From NCBI GenBank assembly GCA_001579985.1, contig LRSR01014937.1, positions 1-23,154 on the forward strand: a stretch of 23,154 nucleotides of DNA. The letters are read 5' to 3'. The notes below the pieces were generated by a model that was not told the DNA's origin, did no database searches, and worked only from the letters and a program-made list of their open reading frames with translations. Positions 9,821 through 18,880 of this stretch are shown one piece after another. Both the position numbers and the translations under genes were made by a program. Source of the DNA: Hypsibius dujardini (Eukaryota; Tardigrada; Eutardigrada; Parachela; Hypsibiidae). Numbering within the stretch: position 1 is the stretch's first letter; every line of letters begins with the position of its first letter.

Positions 9821-11815
9821 TTACTTGATTTTTTTCTCGTCTAAGTCTACCGCAATAGTCACCGGGCGATTGGTACAAGCCCTCCACATTTTGATCGTCC
9901 CGTCATAGCTGGACGTGACGTAATGCGGCTCACTGTACAGGCGATGGACGTGAAAAATGCCCGTTATTATCTGCTGATGGCCGGTGTGCTTCTTGATCAG
10001 CTTCAGATCATCCGGGTCGTAAATCTGCAGTTCGTTCCCGACTGCGGCCAGTATCCAACCGTAATCGTGGTCGGTCTTCAGCACTTGAATCGAACTGGGG
10101 CATTGGACCAAGGCCAAGCGCGTGCCGGGCTCTGTGGCTGACCACATCCGGATGGTTGCGTCCTGCCCGGAGCTGACCCACGCTCCACATTGCTCCATCC
10201 ACTTTACCTAAAGTCACAAGTGAAAAGCGCGGAATTACGAAAATAATATTATATTGGGCACGAACCTGCCATACTTCGCCGGTGTGGGCATGCCATTTAC
10301 TGATGAGTTTCATTTTGCGACCGTGAGTGGAAAATTTCCTCACGTAAAGGTGAGCGTCCCTGCTGGAATAGGCGACCTCGTTTCGTTTAGCCGCGTAAGA
10401 GACATCGGTAATTTGCCCTTCTGCAACCACTGCAGAAAAAACGGTTAAAAAATATCCGTTAATGATCAGGCAGACAAGAGACTCCCGGAGCGGCAGATAA
10501 AGAATTATAACGAAAGACAAGGCGGATACAAGCGGACCGATCGATCTCAGAAACAAATAATGCATGCCAGACACATCCGTAGTTAAAGACATGAATATAG
10601 ATAAAGACACAGATATGCAAAAGACATAGATTCATAGGCACAGATTGGGGCAAGCACAGACACAGGCATGTCAACAAGCCTTACAGCAGACAATAACTAC
10701 AGCCGACAAAGTGTGTGACAACTTTCGTACACTCATATTCGCCCGGTGTCTCCTTTTCCTCCAGCACTTTCGGCTCCGTCTTATCCCGCTTACAGACATC
10801 GAAAATCTGGCCGGTCTTCAAGTTCCACGTTATCAGGCGACGGTCCCAGGCTGTGCTAATGAGGACATGCTGGTCATTCTCCTTATCATATACGTATTCC
10901 AATCCCTGCAAAGCGTTCAGTCATGTACTGTACTTGCAACGAGAAACGAGAATTAAATTAATTAACTGAGGCCTTGAGTAGCTATACATATATCCGCTTA
11001 CTGAAACGCAGGAATCATGTCCCCACAAAATAAAGCGGCAAAAGAATCCGGAAGCCCGATTAAGGTAGTGCCTGTAGATTTTCCAGTCGCTCATCGCAGT
11101 TCGCAATCGACTCGCCATATCGTGACTGGTCAACGAGTCGCTCGTGTCAACCACGACCGGCAATTCGGGTGGGTCCGGAATGGCCGGCAGGACCAGATCA
11201 AGCGAAAACAGTTTACCGGACCCGGGTCGGGGTTGCAAATTGCGTCCCTTGGCAGTCTTGTCTGCCGAAAATCGGATGGCGGATTTGCTGGGCAACCGTT
11301 CCGTCGCAGCGGCCACCGCTGCGGACGGTCGTAAAACTGCTCGGATTTTCCCAATGATACTGGCGTCGTTTTTGGCGGTTTCCGCAAAATGCTGGGCAAA
11401 TTCCTCCGGTTTGGTCTCCACGTCTTCGTAGCCCCAAACGTACATCACCCCGCGTTCGTCACATACCACCAGAAGGTCGAGAGTCTCAATCCAGAGCATG
11501 CGTTGAGTAGGCGACTTTTCATTGATTTTGGTGGTCGGATCGTGATCGTCGGTCTGCTTGCCAGCGTAGTACTTGGGTTGGAGATACGTCGATGGGGTCA
11601 TGTAATCACGTAAGGCAGTGTTGGCGAGCTGAGTTTCGCGAGTTTCTTGTGAGGTCTGCCATTGAACCGGGGCTTCGCGAAGTTTGCGTTGCATGATGAG
11701 TTGATCGTTGGAGAACTTGATTGTGTTGAAACCGGCCTTCTCCCATTTCAAGACATATCCGCTACTATCACCTGTATCACCGTAATCAAGCGGTTAGCCA
11801 GCGCCTATACACAAC

Positions 11816-11895
<80 letters not shown>

Positions 11896-12634
11896 AAGTA
11901 AGTATGTATGTCTGTCGGTCTCTGTACTCCAATTTTCTTGCGACAAAAACGTTCCACGAACCAGTGAAAATCGACACAGACTCTTGATCAGTGACGGCTA
12001 TGCTCTCTATCGGTTGATCACACGGGATGCTCAGCACACATCCTCGTGGATTGTAGAACCAATGAAGAATATAATGAGCATCTGTCTGTGCAATCAGGAT
12101 TTCCAATTCGTTCGAGTAAGCTAAAAAGCAGATCAAATACTTCTTTTTCCCTCGTTGATAGTCTTCCGCCATTTTCTGAAAGACTTCAATCCACTCGGAA
12201 ATATTCTCTCCCGTCTTGGGATCGACGATTGTTACATGAGACGCGCCAGAAGAAATCCAAAGTTGTTGTGTCAACGGAATAAAACAAAGCCCGGTGATGG
12301 ATGCGGTAAAACCACTGATCACGTGACATAATTGTCCATCACTACTCCATATTTTGACATGACGGTCATAGGAGCCGGTCGCGACAATACAACCGCCCTC
12401 CTCGTCATGGCTTTTGCATGGTTCGATGCACATGATTCCCGCCGCGTGAGCCTTTTTTACCACATGGGATGGGCTGAGTTCAGAAGTGTGGTGGAGAACA
12501 TGTTCGTATACCACAAATGTGCCGTCCATTCCACCTATATACCGAGCAAAGAAACGAAGTCAGATAAGCAAAATACCGAAACAAATACAGATACAGACAG
12601 ACAGACTGACAAACAAACAGATAGGCAGATAGGC

Positions 12635-12671
<37 letters not shown>

Positions 12672-13399
12672 GGCAGACTTGCACTAGAAACGGAACCATT
12701 GATTGCAGGCATATACCCAGGCAGGGATACCAGATGGCAAATGTTCGTAGACCAATGCAAGTTAGTAAGATTAATGGACAACGGACAGACAACACATTTC
12801 TGACTGTCCTTACCGGAATACAGTCTGTTGTCCTGTGCTGCTAGAGTCCTGACAAAATCTCGATGTGGACAGATCAGGTGCATCCGGTCAACAAGGATAA
12901 AATGTCCGGTTAGCTTGTGAGCATCCAGAGGGAAGAATTTGCAGCCTGATTTCGTGGCAATGACCAGTTGCTTCTTGGCGAAAATAACTGCATCAAAGAT
13001 GGGCTCACCTGCAAAAGTCAAACACAGAAGTCAACACGGAAGTCTACCAGAATAACGGAGGCAATCGCAGGATCATCGAGCACTTACTCGGTCTGTCGAG
13101 CCGGCAGACTCACCCAGATAGATTTTGTCTGTGGACAGGGCGCCGGACGACCAGAACACCACAGCGCCATCTATCCCAAAACTGATCATCATCCGCTGGG
13201 AGTGCCAGCAGATGATCCGCACCACCAGACCGCTGTGTTCGCGCGAACGAAACTTGAAGATGTTCTTATTGAGATCATACCCGCGGATCGAGCCGTCTTT
13301 GCAGCCGACCCAGGCCTCTTTCCGCACACTGTTGATGCATACCGTGGTGATGTTGCGGAGCTGGGCGTCGAAGAGGAATTTGGAGTATTCAAGGGACAT
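9821..13399 (-). CDS. WD40-repeat protein, two probable beta-propellers, 7 exons, 849 aa
   Basis: Exons (minus strand) are 13399-13114, 13008-12814, 12534-11962, 11771-11002, 10905-10731, 10429-10266 and 10207-9821, together 2550 nt. At least 13 blade ends are visible, including GCKDGSIRGYDL, DGAVVFW, GGMDGTFVVYEH, GSYDRHVKIWSSDG, GDSSGYVLKWEK, CDERGVMYVWG, AWDRRLITWNLKTG, GQDATIRMWS, GNELQIYDPDD and SYDGTIKMWRA. That count suggests two seven-bladed propellers. A low-complexity, Pro/Ala-rich insert (from about IRAVLRPSAAVAAATE to RLRTAMSDW) separates later blades. Such proteins are scaffolds; there is no catalytic motif. I cannot assign a named family. The ATG at 13399 is the first in frame, but the frame stays open upstream to a good 3' splice site at 13529 (cttaattgttag). 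A possible initial exon (ATG at 13736, donor GTATGT at 13724) would add about 47 residues. Confidence 0.88.
11819..11895. repeat. TGTC array in WD40 intron 3
   Basis: A near-perfect TGTC array, about 19 units, centred in the 190-bp intron 11961-11772. In the sense strand it reads GACA. About 50 nt of unique sequence remain on each side, including CTAAC, a branch-point-like motif 27 nt before the acceptor. Confidence 0.93.
12593..12672. repeat. GACA array in WD40 intron 2
   Basis: A GACA array with ACAAACAGATAGGCAG interruptions lies in the 279-bp intron 12813-12535. It is in the opposite orientation to the array in the next intron. Confidence 0.92.
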
Positions 13400-13973
13400 A
13401 ATTACAACCAACAATAAACAAACGCACTGATCAACAAGGCTAATTTTAGATTTCCGATTGAGAAATCGGCCGTACCACGTCTTGGCGTGATATCGTGCTG
13501 TGTTGTCAAGGTAAGCCGATGTTTCAATCTAACAATTAAGAAAGATAGAAGCATGCAGTTAAAGATTGATGCGAATTAATGTAAGAAAAACGAAATATTA
13601 GAACCAATTAAAAGATATTAAATTAAACACTGACTAACTTCTGACTAAAATTTCGCTGACAAATATTCTGTTATCTCAACGGACAGTCACAGATACACTT
13701 TCAGAGGAAAGATGACAGACATACGATGTCATACATCCAGACAATTAACAAATACACGGAGAACAGAAAACCAAAACATTTATCTGACTGCAGCTTGATG
13801 CTTTAATGAAGAAAAGCTCCGGTAAGAAAGTAGAAAAGAAAGAACTTTAGAGAGACGGCATCAACAAGGAAGATTTAACCGAGACCAAACAGTGATACAA
13901 CGACACTAATGCCACTCTCCAAGACTCGAAATCAACATCAACAAATTGAGCAAAACATAGAAGGACGATCCGT
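13400..13973. other. Interval between GTF3C5 stop and WD40 start
   Basis: Both neighbours are on the minus strand. An ATTAAA polyadenylation-type signal (13807-13802, minus) about 170 nt after the GTF3C5 stop probably ends that transcript. Nearer the WD40 gene, a strong 3' splice site (TTCTATCTTTCTTAATTGTTAG, minus, ending 13529) leads into 129 nt of stop-free sequence in the WD40 frame. Confidence 0.5.
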
Positions 13974-14713
13974 CTATTCGGCATCCATCGCAGTATCTTC
14001 CTCATCCGACAGCTCATTCAGCCCGAGAGTTTCAATGTCCTCCACCGTTAAATCACCGTCCTCCGAATCACCGTGAAGCTTCCGCGCCGACTCTTCTTCC
14101 GGCCCCGTTTTCGGTTCCCCGTCGTCCTCTTCCTCCTCCGAATCGCCGTCTCCCTCCGGAAGCGAAACCACGGGAACTCCTCTGAACATTCCAAACTCCT
14201 GGAACTTCGCCACAATCCAACCGTTTTTCGGTGCCAACGCAGGATCTTCGCGGAAAATGGCTTTGGACATTTCTAACCGAAGTCGCTCCATGGTACCGGC
14301 CTTGAAGAATCCTTCAACGAAATCGCAGCTGTCAGTTTGACGCTCTGGCGACGTAATTACGGCCATCAACTCTGGAATGTCGACCATATTGGTCAACTGC
14401 ATGATGAACTGGAAGCCTCGGGCATGAGCAGGCGTCTGACCCTTATTGTTCTGGAGAATCTTGTTCACAATCGTTTTAACAATCAAATCACGCGGCGTTT
14501 GTTTCTGTTTCTTCATCACCGTCTGTTTCGGGCGGAAAAGGGCTTGATTGATTCGGTAATCCAAGACCTGAAAAGAAACGTCTGACTGTGGGCTTCTCCG
14601 CATAGTTAATCTGTCCGTCTATCTGTCTGCCTACTTGTCTGAATGTGTATTTCTCTCGCTGCCTGCCTGTCTGCTTGTTTGCCTACCTATCTGTTTGTCT
14701 GCTCGCTTGCATG

Positions 14714-14784
<71 letters not shown>

Positions 14785-16960
14785 GCCTGTCTGCCTGCCT
14801 GCCTGCTGATCTTGACAGGTAGCCATCAATCAATCTGTTGTTTAGTCCGTTGATAAATTACCTGAAACTGTCGCGCTTTGACATCTTTGGTGGGATTGTA
14901 ACCGAAACGAGCCCAGGCATGGCTCCACGGCCCGTTACTGCACTTATAAGCCACCCCCGGTAGGACAAAGCGTCGATGTTCCTTCAACAGTCCGGGCTGC
15001 TTGCACAATTCACCGTAGAAAGCGGTCCGCATCCAGATCGGTTGCTCCTGGAAGAGCTTTTTCGCACGCTGGATAATCTCCGCCGGCACCTTGGCCTTGA
15101 GGTTTTCTTCCGCAGCGACAGTGGGCTTTTTCGGAGGCACGAAGGAGGTGGTGTTTGTCCACTTGGCAGAGCACGCGTGGGTCTTCCGGGTGCGCACCAC
15201 CGTTTTCTCGTGAGCGCCGAGGGAATCGGTGTAGAGGGATGGAATGCAGTCATGAGCTAAAAACAAAAATGTTCATGATACATTGAAAATCAATGAACCA
15301 ACAATGAAGCCTGTGGGTTCCCAAACGACCTGGGGTTTGGGGGTCTACGGCAAACGACAAAAAATTCGGCTCATAACACACTTTCCTCTTCCTCAAAGAA
15401 CTGTCAAAAAAATCTTTTCATTTGAATTTGAAGTCGAGTGCCTAAAATTGCATCAGGTTTGAAAATTCGATACGCCGATGTATCTAACAATTCGATAAGA
15501 CTTTAAGTTTGACGTTTGATGCAATCGCAATGTCTGCTTGCCTGATCAAAGCGTGTACCATTCACTCCGTGCTGTGTTGGGTAAGTGCCTACCTCCGGTT
15601 CTCGGCTGACTGGCGAATTTCAACGCCGGAAAGTAGATGTAGTCGTTGGTGTTGCAGCCCTCCGGCAGCGGTCTCGGTGGGAAAGACGGTACCAGGTATG
15701 GTACGATGCTCTTCAGGTTGACATACGCCGGATTGACGGAAGTTCGGTCCTCCACGATCGCCGGGCTCATCCCGAAGTCGAAGAGTCTGTCAAACTCGAA
15801 TACGGTGCGGATGGGGTAACGGAATGTCATATCGGTCACTACCGGCGGCAACGGCGGCAACGGCGTGCCCAGTGCTCGTTGCACCGCCGTCAACTCCATT
15901 TTGGCGCGGGCGTCTTGGGCTTCCGGAGATTCCGTTCGAGGAGTGAGAGTGAGGACGAGGAGGAAGGAGTTGGTCACAGACTTGGTGGACAGCTGGTTGG
16001 GCTGGATGCCGATTATTTTGGTGGAGCTGTCGCGACGGCGACTCACGTCGAAGGCCAAAGCCTTGCTCTGGTCCTGTACCCATTTTAAAAAAAAACTATG
16101 TAGCTGCTTAATCAACCAATCAACCGAAGCACCTGATGTGATTTTCGTAAATTTAACTGCCAAACACCTTGCCCCTGGTTCACAAGTTGCTGGTGAAAGA
16201 GGTAAACTAAAAGAACGTACGTTCGGATGTTTGACGGCAGCTATCACTTTTGTCACGCCTCCAAAATGTTCCAACAAGTCCGGGGCGTCTTCCGGCTCAA
16301 CATCTGAAAACGGCAGCAGGATCGACACTCCGCTCTTTCCTGCGGGCAAACCTCCTCTCAGCCCCCCAACCGGCTTCCAATCGAGCGTTTCGAATGCCGG
16401 AAATACCCGGACTGATTGCGTAGTCGGCGATTCGGTGGGAGCGGCCTACAACCAATCAATCAATCAATGAATTAAAAAACCAATAAAGAACCAATCAATC
16501 AATGGATCAATCAATCAATCAACCGCACGTTTGAACGGTGAAGGTTAAATTAAACCAGAGAATAAAAAATAAACCAACCACCTTATCAATCCATCCAAAA
16601 TAAAATTAGGTGCCGTAAAATAAAAAAATCAATCAATCAGTCCGTTGGAAAGCCAGATACCTCGAAAAGAACTAGAACGTGATTTCAGCAAATCAATCAA
16701 TAGTTCAATCAATCGAGCCCATGCGTAGCACAGTCACATTACCAATCAATAGAACAATCAACTAAAGAAAGGAAGGGTTTAACAACGGTCACCGCCACCT
16801 CGGTATTGAGGATATTTAATGGAGACCTCAACGTTCTACAATACACAAATATCAAAGAGAAACCAAAGCGGCAACATTTTTTTCTTACACTGGCGGCGTT
16901 TTCAGTGGCGTCTGCGATTTGCGGGGCATCAGCAATGCGAACTTTTCGTTTTCGCGGCAT
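13974..16960 (-). CDS. GTF3C5: General transcription factor IIIC subunit 5 (TFIIIC Tau95 type), 5 exons, 588 aa
   Basis: A subunit of TFIIIC, the complex that binds the internal A and B boxes of tRNA genes and recruits TFIIIB for RNA polymerase III. Exons (minus strand) are 16960-16889, 16445-16221, 16073-15593, 15256-14862 and 14567-13974, 1767 nt, with intron phases 0,0,1,0. Exon 1 gives a basic start (MPRKRKVRI), a likely nuclear signal. Exon 2 holds LEHFGGVTKVIAAV, matching the family's LGG-E-GV block. Exon 4 ends with QPIWMRTAFYG and NGPWSHAWARFGYNP, and exon 5 begins VLDYRINQ. Together these are the family's PIW...GPW-S-W-RFGYDP...QVLDFRI signature, which spans the intron exactly. The C-terminus is strongly acidic (SEEEEDD; DEEDTAMDAE), as in human. 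Human GTF3C5 is about 519 aa; the extra length is in the middle and the acidic region. Confidence 0.93.
14598..14808. repeat. TGTC array in GTF3C5 intron 4
   Basis: A tract that is degenerate at its left end (about 14598-14715) becomes pure CTGT (14716-14786), then CTGC-type units. It fills most of the 294-bp intron 14861-14568 and reads GACA in the sense strand. Read through, it produces a spurious Cys/Leu/Ser/Val frame. Confidence 0.92.
16451..16756. repeat. Dispersed CAAT tetranucleotide repeats in GTF3C5 intron 1
   Basis: Several CAATCAATC blocks (16453-16469, 16493-16521, 16628-16640, 16691-16715 and 16743-16759) lie in the 443-bp intron 16888-16446. In the sense strand all read GATTGATTG; one block ends within about 10 nt of the acceptor. 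Confidence 0.85.
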
Positions 16961-16994
16961 GGCTAGCGCTCGTGTTAAAAACTGACCAACACGA

Positions 16995-17156
16995 ATGAGA
17001 ACGGTAGATAAACGTCTTCGCGAGGCGGGAACGAAAATCCTGCGTGGAAATGTGGAGGCTTTTTTGTCGGAAATCAGACCGAAGACGTCTAACGCAGTGC
17101 AGAAAACCGGAATTGAAAATGATTCAAATTTGAAACAAACTGCGGATTCGCGTTGA
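16995..17156 (+). CDS. Possible 53-aa ORF divergent from GTF3C5
   Basis: An ATG-to-TGA frame begins MRTVDKRLREAGTKILRGN, continues with VEAFLSEIRPKTSNAVQ, and ends NLKQTADSR. It is hydrophilic and helix-like in composition, and I do not recognise it. Its ATG is only 34 bp from the GTF3C5 ATG on the other strand, so it must overlap the GTF3C5 5' UTR or promoter. That makes chance plausible. A 3' splice site (GGTTTTATTGTAG, ending 17195) lies 39 bp downstream and opens a further 46 sense codons, so it could be a first exon. Confidence 0.25.
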   Translation: MRTVDKRLREAGTKILRGNVEAFLSEIRPKTSNAVQKTGIENDSNLKQTADSR

Positions 17157-17206
17157 ACAATTTAATACATCAATCAATGACTGGTTTTATTGTAGGCAGA
17201 ACGAGT

Positions 17207-17233
17207 GGGCGGGGCTACAGTCCAGGAGCCAAT
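17207..17233. promoter_or_regulatory. GC box and CCAAT box
   Basis: GGGCGGGGC (17207-17215) and AGCCAAT (17227-17233) lie 250-275 bp upstream of the GTF3C5 start and upstream of the possible small transcript at 17.5 kb. Clustered boxes of this kind are typical of RNA polymerase II promoters and work in either direction. Confidence 0.5.
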
Positions 17234-17430
17234 GAAATGGGACAACGGGGCAGTGGTCAGTGCACTCTCTCGGTCCCGCCGGGAACGAATTTCATCCATC
17301 TATGCTTTTGGTGATAAGAGTATGGATGTTTTATGAAACTTATCCAGCAAGGTTGGGATTGTTATAATTTTGTTCACTCCCGATATTTGTATACGCAAAG
17401 ATCATTACATATTTTACTGCAGTATATGAA

Positions 17431-17487
17431 CTCCCGAAATTCCCGACTTCCCGAATTCCCGACTTCCCGAATTCCCACTTCCCGAAA
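17431..17487. repeat. Short minisatellite, 16-bp unit
   Basis: About three copies of CCCGACTTCCCGAATT, itself two related half-units (CCCGACTT and CCCGAATT). Contains repeated GAATTC. Confidence 0.75.
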
Positions 17488-17521
17488 CATAATTTTTTTT
17501 CTCTTCAAAAAGCATTCAGAA

Positions 17522-17707
17522 ATGGCTAAAAAGGTAAACATCTATGATATATATTTGCGGTATAATTCTTTGCAGGGCACTTTGTTTGCTGCTATTAATG
17601 CTTGCTGCTGGTTCGGCGTTTGTTTTTGTTCGCGTCGCGGAGGAATCATTCGCCAGGGATGGTTGACGATCTCGGTGCCGTGGACCTTCTGGTGATTTCT
17701 GCAATAA
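17522..17707 (+). other. Candidate tiny spliced transcript ending at AATAAA
   Basis: ATGGCTAAAAAG (17522-17533, context CAGAAATGG) is followed by GTAAAC, and a TTCTTTGCAG acceptor ends at 17576, so the intron would be only 43 bp. An AATAAA stands at 17702-17707. From this ATG, splicing gives a 43-residue Cys/Trp-rich peptide ending at 17695. In the other frame across the same junction the sequence reads QKWLKR, then ALCLLLLMLAAGSAFVFVRV, then AEESFARDG and stop, which looks like a membrane segment with a short tail. Which frame is used, and whether the locus is transcribed, cannot be decided here. Confidence 0.27.
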
Positions 17708-17719
17708 AGTTAATGTTAA

Positions 17720-18060
17720 GGCCAAGTACATGACTTAGAGACGGAAAACGGCATTTTTGCCGAAAAAACGCATAAAAGTTTTGTCATTCGCCAGCCGGAA
17801 TTTTTAAGGATCCAATGAATGAATAATGAAGTTGACGATTTATTTATGAATAATGCTCCATCATCTAACTACTGACCGTGTTTTCTTTTGCGAGGGAGTC
17901 GCCATAATCCGCTATAAAACTCTCTGCCGTATGGTTGTATGGTCCACATGTTCTTGTTGTTGTTGCGGAAATTTAAAAGTACGATGGCTGCAATATGAAA
18001 ATATTGTAAATAATATAAAAAAAAATATAAAAAAAAATATAAAAAATAAGGTACTGTATT
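17720..18060. other. Gene-free AT-rich stretch
   Basis: No supported gene. It includes three near-copies of AATATAAAAAAA (18011-18048), directly left of the long hairpin. Confidence 0.55.
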
Positions 18061-18192
18061 TTCGCGTTAGACAGGGACAGTCGTAGTGGAGTGGAACGTG
18101 TGCACGGCTTGTGTGCACGGTACGCACAGCACAAGCGCCGCGTGGCCGATTAAACGTTCCACAGCTCGTACGCTGTCCCTGTCTAACGCGAA
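18061..18192. repeat. Extended 132-bp hairpin with perfect 20-bp terminal stem
   Basis: The terminal arms TTCGCGTTAGACAGGGACAG (18061-18080) and CTGTCCCTGTCTAACGCGAA (18173-18192) are exact inverted complements. After a one-base bulge, CGTA pairs with TACG. Farther in, TGGAACGT (18092-18099) pairs with ACGTTCCA (18154-18161), and CTTGTG (18108-18113) with CACAAG (18130-18135). It could be a foldback element, a double-stranded RNA or microRNA-like precursor, or a replication-generated palindrome. No target-site duplication was seen. Confidence 0.8.
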
Positions 18193-18336
18193 GGTCGAAC
18201 AGAACGCGCGTAAATTGCCAGCAGTGTTTGACTGATTCAAAGAATGGAGCACAAGACTGGGATCAATTGATTGTTGATCTGACGCGCTCGGTCTTTGAAA
18301 TTTGGTTGTTGATTCGTCTTGCGTCTGAAACAGCAT
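18067..18336 (-). CDS. Possible ORF running into the hairpin, 89 aa
   Basis: A minus-strand frame starts MLFQTQDESTTKFQRPS and ends with a stop inside the outer hairpin arm. Upstream of the ATG the frame stays open through a Ser/Lys-rich stretch (SSSTSSTKDSSLKKKQKK) to near 18400, and TATAAAAAAA occurs at about 18432 in minus sense. The upstream half is protein-like; the downstream half is just the hairpin translated. I do not recognise it, and it may be chance. Confidence 0.18.
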   Translation of the reverse strand: MLFQTQDESTTKFQRPSASDQQSIDPSLVLHSLNQSNTAGNLRAFCSTFALDRDSVRAVERLIGHAALVLCVPCTQAVHTFHSTTTVPV

Positions 18337-18595
18337 TTCTTCCACTGATTTCTTTTGCTTTTTTTTCAACGAGGAGTCTTTCGTGGAGGAAGTCGAGCTG
18401 GATTCTGATTTGTAATGAATAAATTTTTTTATAGAAATCTAATGTTTGATTGATTGATTATGGCTGTAATGCTGTAATCGTGTGGGCAGAATTTACCGCA
18501 TCGGTGGGCAAAATACGCGATCGTTTGATGGGCCAAAATTATGTCTCGTGTTTTCATCCAGATTATACAGTACATAGTAATAGTGATTGCATTTA

Positions 18596-18880
18596 CAGGT
18601 AGAGATGGCAAAATTTAACTAAACTGAAAAAAAAAACTAAAACTAATGTCTTTATTTTAGCTCCTTTAATGACTAAAGATAGAAGTGAGAAAAGCTAAAA
18701 CATAAACTTCAATCAATTAATGCTCAACTAAAAACTAAACTGAAACTAAATTAGATTAAATTAAATAAAACTGTTCTAAAACGAAACTAAAAGTGTTAGT
18801 TGTGTAAACAAAATTAAATTAAAAATCTCAAGTCGCTAATTTTAAGGCGATCAAAAAAAGACGAAGTAGTTGACTAATTT
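18596..18880. other. AT-rich, AACTAAA-type low-complexity DNA
   Basis: Reiterated AACTAAA/AAACTAAA words occur, with no gene on the plus strand. On the minus strand it would form most of intron 2 and the end of the micropeptide candidate. Confidence 0.5.

Noticed and set aside
14635-14853. Cys-rich plus-strand frame in the GTF3C5 intron
   Set aside because: Microsatellite translation antisense to a well-supported intron.
15585-16470. Long plus-strand frames of 167 and 201 codons
   Set aside because: Shadows of GTF3C5 exons on the other strand; no family motifs and no splice pattern.
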